Shown piece after piece: positions 24,375 to 33,295 of a stretch of 33,501 nucleotides of DNA; position 1 is the stretch's first letter; every line of letters starts with the position of its first letter. The stretch is taken from the NCBI GenBank assembly GCA_012518435.1, contig JAAYSG010000038.1:1-33501 (forward strand). The letters run 5' to 3'. A model generated the notes under the pieces. That model saw only the letters and a program-made list of their open reading frames with translations, was not told where the DNA came from and did no database searches. The stretch comes from Bacillota bacterium (GTDB lineage Bacteria; Bacillota; DTU030). The position numbers and the translations under genes were made by a program.

Positions 24375-25139
24375 ATGCGTCCAATCATAGGTATCTCTTG
24401 CGCTTTGCAAAAACCAGATGGCACGGGACCGGTGCCTACCAGTTCAACACCTAACTATTATGTTAATAGTGACTATTGCTCGGCCGTGGAGGAAATTGGT
24501 GCTATTCCCGTTATTGTGCCCATGATACATGACGAGGCTGTAATTACAGAATTACTAAAGGGTTTGGATGCCATTATATTTACCGGGGGAGGAAGTGCAC
24601 TGCCCAAGGAGGTGCGTGAACAACCTTATCTTCCCAGCCTGGAGGAACAAAATCCCGAAAGATACCGTTTTGACTCTTATCTTATCCAAGAGGTGCTTGC
24701 CCTGGACATGCCTACAATTGGGATTTGCCGCGGTCATCAAATGATTAATGACGTGTTGGGGGGGAAGCTTTACTCTAAGATTCAGACCGAGATTGCCGGG
24801 GCAAAATGCCACCATCAGGGGGACACCCCGGGGAAGGAAGCCTGGCATGCAATAGACCTGGAGAGTGGTTCAAAATTAAGACAAATTATGGGGGAAGATA
24901 CCCTGAAGGTCAATAGTTTCCATAATCAATCTATTCTAAAGGTGGGGGAGGGGCTAAAAATAGTTGCCCATGCCCCCGACGGGGTGGTTGAGGCCATTGA
25001 AAGCCAGGAACATACTTTTGTTTTCGGAGTACAGTTTCACCCCGAAAAAATGAGGGCCGAGACCTTTGCCCAAAGGTTTTTTACCGCCTTTCGCGCTGCA
25101 GCGGAAAATTATCGCCGAGTTAGGAAGGCTAGAGGCTAA
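24375..25139 (+). CDS. Class-I amidotransferase-like gamma-glutamyl hydrolase (peptidase C26)
   Basis: This 254-residue protein has the PuuD/peptidase C26 form of the class-I glutamine amidotransferase fold. The N-terminal strand reads RPIIGISCA, followed by DAIIFTGGGSALP. The nucleophile elbow is GICRGHQ with C118, and the catalytic pair is VQFHPEK with H222 and E224. Members cleave gamma-glutamyl amide bonds, for example gamma-glutamyl-GABA in putrescine catabolism. No puu genes accompany it here, so the substrate is open. Start ATG 24375 is eight bases after CGGAGG; GTG 24366 overlaps that site and is rejected. It lies directly upstream of a peptide ABC transporter with its own promoter, which hints at processing of imported gamma-glutamyl or other peptides. 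Confidence 0.87.
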   Translation: MRPIIGISCALQKPDGTGPVPTSSTPNYYVNSDYCSAVEEIGAIPVIVPMIHDEAVITELLKGLDAIIFTGGGSALPKEVREQPYLPSLEEQNPERYRFDSYLIQEVLALDMPTIGICRGHQMINDVLGGKLYSKIQTEIAGAKCHHQGDTPGKEAWHAIDLESGSKLRQIMGEDTLKVNSFHNQSILKVGEGLKIVAHAPDGVVEAIESQEHTFVFGVQFHPEKMRAETFAQRFFTAFRAAAENYRRVRKARG

Positions 25140-25160
25140 ATGGTGTGGTTCCCCGGTGGG

Positions 25161-25191
25161 TTGGGCCAGTCTTGAACAAATATGATATAAT
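25161..25191 (+). promoter_or_regulatory. Promoter of the peptide ABC transporter
   Basis: The extended -10 TGATATAAT (25183-25191) has TTGGGC (25161-25166) 19 bases upstream of the hexamer as a loose -35. Transcription would begin near 25198, leaving a leader of about 130 bases. This contains a CCCGG/CCGGG hairpin and an AATAATTATT palindrome before the ribosome site. Confidence 0.6.
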
Positions 25192-25326
25192 CCCTGTATG
25201 CATTTGCATTTCAACTGATGGCCCGGTGCTTCCGGGTAGTTACAAATAAATACAAAGGGGGGATATGAGGGGGAACGAAGGTCAGAGTTAGATAATAATT
25301 ATTCTGTCTGAAAAGGAGGTATATAA

Positions 25327-26916
25327 GTGGACAGAAAATGGCAGCTTGCGGTCGCTTTGGTGTTAATTACTGCTCTTTTTGGGGGAGTTTTGGGAGGCTG
25401 CGGGCCGGCGGACGGAGTTGAAGAAGAGGAGGCAAAAACCCTCATTGTGGGTTTAGCCCAGTCCGTTTTAACTCTGGACCCAGCCATGCATAGGGACCGG
25501 ACATCTGAAACAGTTATCAGGAACATGTTCGATGGCCTGGTAACCAGAACGCCATCCATGGACATCGTTCCTGAAATTGCAGAATCATACACTCAGTTGT
25601 CTCCAACGGAGTGGGAATTTAAGATTCGGGAAGGGATAACCTTCCATAATGGTGACCCCTTAACCGCCGATGATGTCGAATTTACCTTTATGCGTATACT
25701 TACTGAGGGTGCCGTTGATGGACAATCCTCACCGCGGAAGGGACTCCTGGGTTCCCTATTAAAGGTGGAAAAGACGGATGACTATACAGTTCTCTTTACC
25801 TTTGAGGAGCCCTGGCCCATATTCTTGCGGATGCTGCCCCACCAGCAAATTGTACCCAAGAACTATATCGAAGAACATGGCTCTGAATACTTTGCAGAAA
25901 ATCCCGTTGGGGCTGGCCCCTTTAAACTTGTTAGCGCAGCCTTGGACGAGGAAATTGTAATGGAACGGTTTGACGATTATTACGGTGGTTCCCCTGAGAT
26001 ACCCCCAGTGGGACCTGCCCACGTGGATACGGCCATCTTCCAGATTATACCGGAAACTTCGACTCGAATTGCCGCCCTCCAGGCCGGCGACGTACACATC
26101 ATATCCAACGTACCAACCCACATGGTGGACCAGCTGGAAGCAGATCCCAATATCGCGGTTAAAACCTGTACAGGGACCAACTTCTTCTCCGTTAGCCTGG
26201 ATATGGAAGTTTATGAACCCTTTAAGGATGTTCGGGTCCGCAAGGCTTTGAACCACGCTGTTGATGTTGATGAAATTATTGCCACTGTTATGGACGGTCT
26301 TGCAATTCGTTGCCCTGGCCCATGTATCCCCGGTTCCTTTGGATACAACGATGCCATTACCGGTTATGACTATGACCTGGAAAAGGCCAAGGAACTCCTG
26401 GCCGAGGCGGGCTATCCAAATGGGGAAGGCTTAAGCTTTGTCCTTGACACCCAGGATGCCCATAAGGATACAGCAGAGGCAATTGCCCAGTACATTGAAG
26501 AAACAGGGATAGATGTTTCGGTTCGGGTCTGGGATTGGGGAGTACTAAAACCACTCCTGGACGAAGGCGGAGAGCGGGCTGCGGTATTTAGCAGTTGGGG
26601 GAACTCTACAATGGAACCCCATGACCTTTTCGAGCCTAAATTCGTTTCGAAATTGGATGATGTCCTTGGCCGTGGAAACTATTCCCGTTACAGCAACCCG
26701 GAATTTGATGAACTCTTCTTTGAAACCACCGTTCTTATTGACGACAATGAGAGGATAGCAAATTACAAGAAGCTGCAAGAAATACTCTTTGAGGATGCTC
26801 CCGTTATCTTTGTCTACACACCCATGGTGGTGGAAGCCTGTTCCACACAGGTGGAAAGATGGGAGCCTAGTCCCGACGGACGTATAAATCTTCATCGTGT
26901 AGGCCTAAAGGAGTAG
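25327..26916 (+). CDS. Peptide ABC transporter substrate-binding lipoprotein (SBP family 5)
   Basis: This is a 529-residue lipoprotein of the DppA/OppA family. A signal peptide with charged start (MDRKW) and hydrophobic core ends in the lipobox VLGGC, with the lipidated cysteine at residue 25. The mature part shows family-5 hallmarks: LTLDPAMHRD near the start, EWEFKIREGITFHNGDPLTA and FKDVRVRKALNHAVDVDEII. It would capture di- or oligopeptides, or possibly nickel chelates or other amines, outside the membrane and deliver them to the permeases downstream. The start is GTG 25327 with AAAAGGAGG seven bases upstream. A large hairpin follows the gene, separating its message level from the membrane subunits. 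Substrate specificity within the family cannot be read. Confidence 0.93.
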   Translation: MDRKWQLAVALVLITALFGGVLGGCGPADGVEEEEAKTLIVGLAQSVLTLDPAMHRDRTSETVIRNMFDGLVTRTPSMDIVPEIAESYTQLSPTEWEFKIREGITFHNGDPLTADDVEFTFMRILTEGAVDGQSSPRKGLLGSLLKVEKTDDYTVLFTFEEPWPIFLRMLPHQQIVPKNYIEEHGSEYFAENPVGAGPFKLVSAALDEEIVMERFDDYYGGSPEIPPVGPAHVDTAIFQIIPETSTRIAALQAGDVHIISNVPTHMVDQLEADPNIAVKTCTGTNFFSVSLDMEVYEPFKDVRVRKALNHAVDVDEIIATVMDGLAIRCPGPCIPGSFGYNDAITGYDYDLEKAKELLAEAGYPNGEGLSFVLDTQDAHKDTAEAIAQYIEETGIDVSVRVWDWGVLKPLLDEGGERAAVFSSWGNSTMEPHDLFEPKFVSKLDDVLGRGNYSRYSNPEFDELFFETTVLIDDNERIANYKKLQEILFEDAPVIFVYTPMVVEACSTQVERWEPSPDGRINLHRVGLKE

Positions 26917-26943
26917 GGCCAGTACCCGAATTGCAACAAAGAA

Positions 26944-26983
26944 GGGGGAGACCCAGATCCTCTGGGCTGCTCCCCCCCTTTTC
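26944..26983 (+). terminator. Intra-operon hairpin after the binding-protein gene
   Basis: GGGGGAG-a-CCCAGA pairs with TCTGGG-ctg-CTCCCCC around TCC, followed by CCTTTT. The stem is very stable with a short T-tract. Its place between a binding-protein gene and its permease genes fits a partial terminator or 3' stabiliser that lets the lipoprotein be made in excess. Confidence 0.65.
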
Positions 26984-27009
26984 CGCAAATTTTACCGACA
27001 ACGGGGGTG

Positions 27010-28026
27010 ATGTTGTTGAGGTTGGCGAGGATTTTGGAACGCATATTAGTTGCTATTCCTGTTATGTTGGGGGTTGCCATTGTAGTTTTCTTCTTCATGC
27101 GCCTTTCCCCCGGTGATCCAGTGGACTTGATGATGGGTGAGGCGGGAAGTGTTTCCCCACGGGAAATGGAAGCCCTGGCAAGGGAATTTCGTTTGGACGA
27201 ACCCCTCCACATGCAATTGTATCACTTTTTAACCGATCTGTTGCGGGGTGATTTGGGCAATTCCTTTGTTAAGAGAAAACCTGTTGCCAGGCTTGTAAGG
27301 GAACACCTACCGGCAACTATAGAGTTGGCTTTTGGTGCCCTTATAATCTCCCTTGTTATTGCTATACCAATAGGAATTATTTCAGCAGTAAAACAGCATT
27401 CAATTTTGGACCGGGTTTCAATGGCGGGGGCTTTTCTGGGTATTTCCATGCCCGCTTTTTGGATGGGCATAGTGCTTATCCTGGTATTTTCAGTATTTTG
27501 GCATGTATTTCCCTCCCATGGTAGGTTACCCTTTGCTGTAGGTTTGAAAACGATTACGGGTTTCTATACAATAGACAGCATCTTGACCGGGAATTGGTCG
27601 GCCTTGGCCAGCACCCTAAAACACCTCTTTTTGCCTTCCCTCACGTTGGGTGCCGGCACAGCGGCCACCGTTGCCCGTATGACTCGCTCTAGTATGTTGG
27701 AGGTTTTGCGCCAAGATTACATTGTGTTGGCTAGGGCTAAGGGTTTGACAGAATATGCCGTTGTGGTAAAGCATGCCCTGCGCAATGCCTTAATACCTAC
27801 TGTTACCATTGTGGCTCTCCAAATTGGGACCTTCTTAGGGGGGAATATGATTGTAGAAACGGTATTCGGTTGGCCCGGCTTGGGACGCTTGGTGGTGGAT
27901 GCTATTCAGCGGAGGGATTTCCCCTTGGTACAGGGAGCCGTTATTGTCTATGCCCTCACGTTTGTTGCGGCTAACCTCCTGGCTGATATAATCTATACCT
28001 TTGTTAATCCCAAGATTGAATTATAG
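27010..28026 (+). CDS. Peptide ABC transporter permease (DppB/OppB type)
   Basis: This integral membrane permease has about 338 residues and six predicted helices. The first helix begins ERILVAIPVMLGVAIVVFFFMRL, followed by SPGDPVD as in DppB/OppB. The cytoplasmic EAA loop, which docks the ATPases, reads LARAKGLTEYAVVVKHALRN. The C-terminus WPGLGRLVVDAIQRRDFPLVQG is also typical. Several starts are possible in the run GTG 27007, ATG 27010, TTG 27013 and TTG 27016. All are close to the GGGGG at 27003-27007, and ATG 27010 is reported as a compromise. The gene is 15 bases upstream of the second permease and forms with it the transmembrane channel. Confidence 0.92.
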   Translation: MLLRLARILERILVAIPVMLGVAIVVFFFMRLSPGDPVDLMMGEAGSVSPREMEALAREFRLDEPLHMQLYHFLTDLLRGDLGNSFVKRKPVARLVREHLPATIELAFGALIISLVIAIPIGIISAVKQHSILDRVSMAGAFLGISMPAFWMGIVLILVFSVFWHVFPSHGRLPFAVGLKTITGFYTIDSILTGNWSALASTLKHLFLPSLTLGAGTAATVARMTRSSMLEVLRQDYIVLARAKGLTEYAVVVKHALRNALIPTVTIVALQIGTFLGGNMIVETVFGWPGLGRLVVDAIQRRDFPLVQGAVIVYALTFVAANLLADIIYTFVNPKIEL

Positions 28027-28041
28027 GGGAGGGGGAAGCTA

Positions 28042-29007
28042 ATGAAAGTAAACGAAACCAGCGTACATTTTGCCCAGGCATCAACGAGTGACCGGAGTCC
28101 GCTGCAGCAACATTTATATCTCTTGGGCATAAAATTACGATTGCAGCGGCAAAATATGGGGAATTTTTTTCAGCAACTAAAACGTCACCCCACAGCCCTG
28201 CTGGGTGCAATAGTTGTTATTCTCTATATTCTGATGGCTATATTCGCCCCCCTCTTAGTTCCCCATGACCCTTTTACCGGTATACTTGGTAATCGAATCC
28301 TCCCTCCCAAATGGTATGAAGGGGGCAAACCAGAATATGTACTTGGTTGTGATGAATTGGGAAGGGATCTATTAAGCAGGATTATCTATGGCGCCCGTGT
28401 TTCCATCAGTGTGGGGCTCATTTCCGTTGCTGTGTCGACCGTAATCGGTGTTACCACTGGTATTGCGGCCGGTTACTACAGGGGCTGGTTTGATGAAATC
28501 TTTTCCCGCTTTGCCGATCTTTTATTGGCCTTTCCTTTTTTAATATTTGCCTTGGGTGTAATGGTGGCCACAGGTCCGGGGTTTTGGAACTTAATTTTCG
28601 CCTTGTGTTTCAAGGGCTGGGTGGAGTTTTTCCGCTTGGCCAGGGGTGAAACCCTTTCTGAGAAGACCAAAGAATATGTTGAGGCAGCCAAGGCCAGTGG
28701 CCAAGGACATTTGACCATCATGCTCTCGGAGATCATGCCCAATATCATTCACTCCGTCATCGTGTTGGGGACGCTTAGGATGGGGTCCTTGATCATTACA
28801 GAGGCTTCCCTAAGCTTTTTAGGCCTTGGTGTAGGTACAAGGATACCGGCTTGGGGGTCTATGATTTCCAGTGGACGGCAATACATGATGAATGCTTGGT
28901 GGATTTCCACACTTCCTGGTATGGCCCTTTTGCTTTTGGTCCTAAGTATTAATCTCCTTGGGGAAGGCCTGCGGGATATTCTTGACCCGCGTTTGAAAAT
29001 AGATTAG
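28042..29007 (+). CDS. Peptide ABC transporter permease (DppC/OppC type)
   Basis: This 321-residue permease has a DppC-like plan. A cytoplasmic N-terminus of about 45 residues precedes the first helix (GAIVVILYILMAIFAPLLV). An extracytoplasmic loop carries GCDELGRDLLSRIIYGARVS, and the EAA loop reads YVEAAKASGQGHLTIMLSEI. LSFLGLGVGTRIPAWGSMI and the end LGEGLRDILDPRLK complete the family signature. The N-terminal extension is a little longer than usual and hydrophilic. ATG 28042 follows GGGGAGGGGGAAG. It pairs with the upstream permease in the membrane. Confidence 0.93.
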   Translation: MKVNETSVHFAQASTSDRSPLQQHLYLLGIKLRLQRQNMGNFFQQLKRHPTALLGAIVVILYILMAIFAPLLVPHDPFTGILGNRILPPKWYEGGKPEYVLGCDELGRDLLSRIIYGARVSISVGLISVAVSTVIGVTTGIAAGYYRGWFDEIFSRFADLLLAFPFLIFALGVMVATGPGFWNLIFALCFKGWVEFFRLARGETLSEKTKEYVEAAKASGQGHLTIMLSEIMPNIIHSVIVLGTLRMGSLIITEASLSFLGLGVGTRIPAWGSMISSGRQYMMNAWWISTLPGMALLLLVLSINLLGEGLRDILDPRLKID

Positions 29008-29038
29008 GAGCTTTCAAGGTAAAGGATGTGATGGAACG

Positions 29039-30040
29039 ATGCTGGAAATTAAGAACTTGAGCACCCATTTTCCCACTGAACGGGGTTTGGTCAAGGCCGT
29101 CAATAATGTCAGCCTTTCACTGGCAAAAGGGGAGATATTAGGTCTTGTGGGTGAATCAGGCTGCGGCAAAAGCATGACCCTCCTTTCAATTTTAAGATTA
29201 GTACCCTTTCCGGGCAAAATAGTGGGTGGGGAAGTTACCTTTAGGGGTTGTAACCTCTTGGAAAAAAAACCGGCGGAAATGCGCACCCTACGCGGTCAGG
29301 ATATTGCCATGGTTTTCCAGGATCCCATGACTACGCTTAATCCTGTCTTTAGGGTGGGGGAACAAATAGGGGAGTCCCTACGTATTCACGGTGCCATGGG
29401 CAAGGAAAGTTTCCGCAGGAAATATGGTGAAAATAGGAAAATTGCAGAGAGGAAACGTGTCTTGGAGCTGATGAGGGAAGTTGGGATACCGTCTGCCGAA
29501 GAGCGCTATCTTGAATATCCCCATCAATTTAGTGGTGGGATGCAGCAGCGGGCCCTTATTGCCATAGCCCTTTCCTGTAATCCAAAACTTTTGTTGGCTG
29601 ATGAACCGACTACCGCATTGGATGTTACCATTCAGGCCCAGATCCTCTCTCTGTTGGAGCAGATCAATAAGGAACATGGCACGGGTATTATTTTGGTAAC
29701 CCACGATTTGGGAGTGGCGGCGGAGTTTTGTCAACGCATTGCCGTTATGTATGCGGGTAGTTTGGTCGAGATAGGCCCCACCGATGTGGTTATAGAGGAT
29801 CCCCAGCATCCATATACCATAGGCTTACTGCGGTCAATACCTAAGATTACCGGGAAAAAAGAAAAGATCAAACCCATATTCGGTAATGTACCGGATCTTG
29901 CAGGGTTAGCTGGCGGCTGTCCCTTTGCTCCCCGGTGTGATTTTGTGGAAGATGCCTGTTATTCCAGGGACATACCAATGCGGCAAATAACTGATAATCA
30001 CCAGGTGCGCTGCTTGAACAGCCAAGGCCAAAATGTCTAA
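29039..30040 (+). CDS. Peptide ABC transporter ATPase (DppD/OppD type)
   Basis: This is a 333-residue ATP-binding subunit. Walker A is GESGCGKS, the Q-loop follows AMVFQDPMTTLNPV, the signature is FSGGMQQR and Walker B is LLLADEPTTALD. The switch histidine is in VTHDLG. The C-terminal extension typical of oligopeptide/dipeptide ATPases is present, with spaced cysteines in GGCPFAPRCDF and VRCLN; some relatives bind an Fe-S cluster there. It energises peptide import as a heterodimer with the next gene product. ATG 29039 has AAAGGATG about ten bases upstream. The gene starts 31 bases after the second permease. Confidence 0.94.
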   Translation: MLEIKNLSTHFPTERGLVKAVNNVSLSLAKGEILGLVGESGCGKSMTLLSILRLVPFPGKIVGGEVTFRGCNLLEKKPAEMRTLRGQDIAMVFQDPMTTLNPVFRVGEQIGESLRIHGAMGKESFRRKYGENRKIAERKRVLELMREVGIPSAEERYLEYPHQFSGGMQQRALIAIALSCNPKLLLADEPTTALDVTIQAQILSLLEQINKEHGTGIILVTHDLGVAAEFCQRIAVMYAGSLVEIGPTDVVIEDPQHPYTIGLLRSIPKITGKKEKIKPIFGNVPDLAGLAGGCPFAPRCDFVEDACYSRDIPMRQITDNHQVRCLNSQGQNV

Positions 30041-30056
30041 GAAAGGGGAGAGGTAT

Positions 30057-31049
30057 ATGGCGGCCGCGGAACCTTTGGTTAGAACGGAGGGTTTGACAAA
30101 ATATTTTACCAGTAGGCGGAGTTTAGTGGCCAAGCTAGTAGCCCGCCAAAAGGATCGTCTTATTAAGGCTGTTGACGATGTTAATTTAGCCATTTACCCC
30201 GGAGAAACGTTGGGGCTTGTGGGGGAGAGTGGCTGTGGAAAAACCACCCTGGGGCGCACCTTGATCAAACTTTATGAGCCCACTTCCGGGGAAATTTATT
30301 ATCGTAACCAACTGGTACACGAAATGAGGGGGAAGGAGTTGACTGCCTTTCGGAAGGAGGCACAAATTATCTTCCAGAATCCCTATGCATCCCTCAACCC
30401 CCGAAAAACCGTGCGGGATATTATTTCCGTTCCCTTGCGTACCAGGGGACTTCGGGAACCCAGGATAATAGAGGAGGAAATCCTTAACCTACTGCATAGG
30501 GTTGGGCTGAGTCCCAGGCATATTGACAGTTATCCCCACCAATTTAGTGGTGGGCAAAGGCAAAGAATCGGTGTAGCAAGGGCTTTGGCCCTACAACCCA
30601 ATTTTATTGTGGCCGATGAACCGGTATCGGCACTGGATGTTTCCGTCCAGGCCCAAATTATAAATCTCCTGGAGGAGCTCCAAGAAGAGTACCAACTCAC
30701 CTACCTTTTTATTACCCATGACCTAAGCGTTGTCCACTATATAAGCGATCGGATTGCTGTCATGTACTTGGGGCACATTGTAGAAACAGCGCCGACCACT
30801 ACACTGTTTAGCCGCCCCCTCCACCCCTATACCCAAGCTTTGCTTTCGGCTATTCCCAGTGTAGATAAGAGTTTTCGCCGCAAGCGGATCATTTTAGAGG
30901 GCACGGTACCTACCCCCTTGGATCCACCACCGGGATGCCGATTCCACACCAGATGCTTTGCCAAACTTGGTGATATCTGTACCAGGGTTACCCCCTCCTT
31001 AGTTGAAGTGGAAAAAAATCATTTCGTTGCCTGTCATCACTTTGAATAG
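30057..31049 (+). CDS. Peptide ABC transporter ATPase (DppF/OppF type)
   Basis: This is the second ATPase of the transporter, with 330 residues. Walker A is GESGCGKTT, the Q-loop region is IIFQNPYASLNPRKTV, the signature is FSGGQRQR, Walker B is FIVADEPVSALD and the switch histidine is in ITHDLS. The C-terminal cysteine-containing region reads PGCRFHTRCFAKLGDICTR, as in DppF. The frame opens at ATG 30033, overlapping dppD. ATG 30057 with AAGGGGAGAGG just upstream fits the family start better. It is the last gene of the operon; a strong terminator follows 28 bases after the stop. Confidence 0.94.
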   Translation: MAAAEPLVRTEGLTKYFTSRRSLVAKLVARQKDRLIKAVDDVNLAIYPGETLGLVGESGCGKTTLGRTLIKLYEPTSGEIYYRNQLVHEMRGKELTAFRKEAQIIFQNPYASLNPRKTVRDIISVPLRTRGLREPRIIEEEILNLLHRVGLSPRHIDSYPHQFSGGQRQRIGVARALALQPNFIVADEPVSALDVSVQAQIINLLEELQEEYQLTYLFITHDLSVVHYISDRIAVMYLGHIVETAPTTTLFSRPLHPYTQALLSAIPSVDKSFRRKRIILEGTVPTPLDPPPGCRFHTRCFAKLGDICTRVTPSLVEVEKNHFVACHHFE

Positions 31050-31077
31050 GGGGGATATCTTCTTTCACCCAGCACTG

Positions 31078-31103
31078 GCACCCTAACCAAAGGGTGCTTT
31101 TTT
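31078..31103 (+). terminator. Terminator of the peptide transporter operon
   Basis: GCACCCT pairs perfectly with AGGGTGC around AACCAA and is followed by six T residues. This marks the end of the ABC operon, so the following fusion gene is a separate unit. From 31104 to 31250 only AT-rich spacer is seen; a weak -10 TATACT lies near 31243. Confidence 0.92.
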
Positions 31104-31262
31104 ATGTTTTTTGCCGAACCCCAGGATGAAACTGTCGAGCAAATCCCCTTTATCGGTATTTCTAGCCTAAAAAAGCGATATTTGCCCAGGAACAAATGGA
31201 AGGATTTAACAGGGAGGGGGAGTAATAGTAAAAATAGGGAATTATACTGGGGGGGATAAGTT

Positions 31263-33203
31263 ATGAATACAAGAACATTCGAGGATGTATTTAACGAGAT
31301 GAATAATAGGGTATTTTATCCCCAGCCCATCCCGGATAAAATTAAGGATGGGCTTTTGGAAGCAGCAGTAAAGGCGGCAACCGCCACTGCAATCCAGGCT
31401 TATAGTATCATTGTCGTGGATGAGCCCCAACAACGCAAACGTCTGCACCAGATCTGTGGGTATTCGGCAAATTTAGAATCCCCTTTACTGGTGGTTTTTT
31501 GTGTTGATTTCTACCGGGTAAAAATTGTACAGGAGAATCCTGAATCTGCCTTTGGCCTAAACTGCCCAAATACCTTTCTTCTGGCCCTCTGTGATGCAAT
31601 GGCGGCGGCCCAGGGTATGGCTACGGCCGCCAAGGGCAAAGGTTTGGCAGCATATTATTCCAGCACTATAATAAACAATGTGGAGTGTATTAGAAAGATA
31701 CTGTCACTCCCCGAATGGGTTTTTCCAGTTGCAATGTTACGTTTGGGTTATCAAGTGTTCCCCGGCCACCAGCAAGAACCCTTGCCGGGGCCTGTCTATA
31801 GTAATCGTTATGTGCCCCTGAAGAAGAAACAGATTTCCGCCCAGAAAAAATATTTTCAAGACCTTTTTGGGGATGATTTTTTCCAATTGCGGGAGGATGA
31901 TAGAGCGGCGGCGGAACGTGCAGCGAACCTTTGGCGCCAGCTGACCTACTCTGGTTTTTTCCGTAATATTGGGAAAAGGGACAAGAAAACAATTCCCCCA
32001 GGGGCGAAAATAAGTCTGGGGGAAACCCGGCAAATCATTCAACTATCACACGGGATTAGCCGGAAGCGCAAACAATACACTATTAAGGTTAATTTTCTTT
32101 ATAGCCTGGCCACCTTCCATTTAATTAAGGGTCAGCCGGAAAGGGCTTTAGATGTTTTTTCCCGGGCCATTCTTCTGATACCGCAAGCAGCTGAACTATA
32201 TTGTTGCCAGGGGGCTATCCACCAGAGTTTGGGTAACACTGAGCGTTCCTTACATTATTTCGGCAAGGCCGTAAGCCTGGAAAAAGGGGAACCGCACTTT
32301 TATCTTTGGCTGGGCAGATGTCAGTTGTTTTGGGGCAAGGAAGAATTGGCATTGATGTCATTGAATAAAGCCCTAGAACTAAAGCCAACATTGACCACAG
32401 CCTGGTTGGCCAAGGCAGAAATTCTGGAGAGAAAAAAGGTATGGGAAGGTTCTCTTTACTGTTACCAAAAAACAATTTCCCTGGGCCATCGAGATCATAA
32501 GCTTTATAACAACATGGCGTTGGTCTACCTTCGCTTGGGAAGATTAAGGGAGGCTCAGAAATATTGTGGGAAGGCTCTGGCCCTACGCCCCCGGGACCCC
32601 ATTGTTTTGGCCAATATAGGGCTAATATATTCCAAGATGGGTGAATTTGAAAAGGCTATAGCCCATTATACCAGGGCTTTAAAGATGCAACCCAATAATG
32701 TCAGTCTGCTTAATAATAAGGGATATTGTTTACTAAAAATGGAATGTTACCAAGAGGCGCTGGCAATTTATGAACTAACCCTGGAGCTAAAACCCGGGCT
32801 CCTCAGCGCTTTGGAAAACAAGGCTTCTTGCTTAACTCTTTTGGGGCGAACAGAGGAAGCCCTTTTGTGCTACAATGAAATCCTGCGGCTAAAACCTTCC
32901 GGGGCGACGGCCCTCAATAACAAGGCCCTTTGTTTAGTAAAGATGGGTAAGTATAAACAAGCATTACATTGCTATTTTCAGGCCTTGGAAAAGGACCCTG
33001 ACAACATATCCTTTCTCAGCAATACCGCGGCTTGCCTTATAAAGATGCAACGCTATGGCGAAGCCTTGGCCCATTATGAGCGGGCTCTAAGCTTGTATCC
33101 GGGGGAGCGAGCCCTATTGAGCGGCAAGGGAGTGTGTTTGGATTATCTAGGACGTTTTGATGAAGCCGTTAATTGCTACAATAGTGCCATGGGGCTGGCC
33201 TAG
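31263..33203 (+). CDS. Nitroreductase-like domain fused to a TPR array
   Basis: This 646-residue protein appears to have two modules. Residues 1-170 resemble the flavin-dependent nitroreductase fold: RVFYPQPIPDKIKDGLLEAA, IQAYSIIVVDEP, a middle block DAMAAAQGMATAAKGKGLAAY and the end LSLPEWVFPVAMLRLGYQ, all in family order. A charged linker (about 180-270) leads into roughly eleven TPR repeats of 34 residues (272-646), for example YNNMALVYLRLGRLREAQKY and NNKGYCLLKMECYQEALAIY. There is no signal peptide, so it is cytoplasmic. ATG 31263 follows GGGGGGGAT. The usual Arg-Ser-x-Arg flavin motif at the N-terminus is only partly kept, so cofactor binding is uncertain. The TPR part would bind protein partners; the function is unknown. 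Confidence 0.78.
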   Translation: MNTRTFEDVFNEMNNRVFYPQPIPDKIKDGLLEAAVKAATATAIQAYSIIVVDEPQQRKRLHQICGYSANLESPLLVVFCVDFYRVKIVQENPESAFGLNCPNTFLLALCDAMAAAQGMATAAKGKGLAAYYSSTIINNVECIRKILSLPEWVFPVAMLRLGYQVFPGHQQEPLPGPVYSNRYVPLKKKQISAQKKYFQDLFGDDFFQLREDDRAAAERAANLWRQLTYSGFFRNIGKRDKKTIPPGAKISLGETRQIIQLSHGISRKRKQYTIKVNFLYSLATFHLIKGQPERALDVFSRAILLIPQAAELYCCQGAIHQSLGNTERSLHYFGKAVSLEKGEPHFYLWLGRCQLFWGKEELALMSLNKALELKPTLTTAWLAKAEILERKKVWEGSLYCYQKTISLGHRDHKLYNNMALVYLRLGRLREAQKYCGKALALRPRDPIVLANIGLIYSKMGEFEKAIAHYTRALKMQPNNVSLLNNKGYCLLKMECYQEALAIYELTLELKPGLLSALENKASCLTLLGRTEEALLCYNEILRLKPSGATALNNKALCLVKMGKYKQALHCYFQALEKDPDNISFLSNTAACLIKMQRYGEALAHYERALSLYPGERALLSGKGVCLDYLGRFDEAVNCYNSAMGLA

Positions 33204-33251
33204 CCCGGGCTGTGTTATAATTGGTGGGGAGGGGTAAAATTATTAAAACCC

Positions 33252-33292
33252 TAAAAAACAATTTAAGCAGTGGTATTTCTACCACTGCTTAA
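33252..33292 (-). terminator. Terminator of the minus-strand tRNA cluster
   Basis: A perfect 13-bp stem (TTAAGCAGTGGTA / TACCACTGCTTAA) with loop TTTC lies at 33263-33292. Read on the minus strand it is followed by TTGTTTTTT. It ends transcription of the tRNA-Tyr/Gln unit and faces the converging fusion gene. Confidence 0.85.
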
Positions 33293-33295
33293 TGT

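Noticed and set aside
25172-25177. TTGAAC as -35 for the transporter promoter
   Set aside because: It lies only eight bases before TATAAT, too close for sigma-A; the extended -10 explains the site better.
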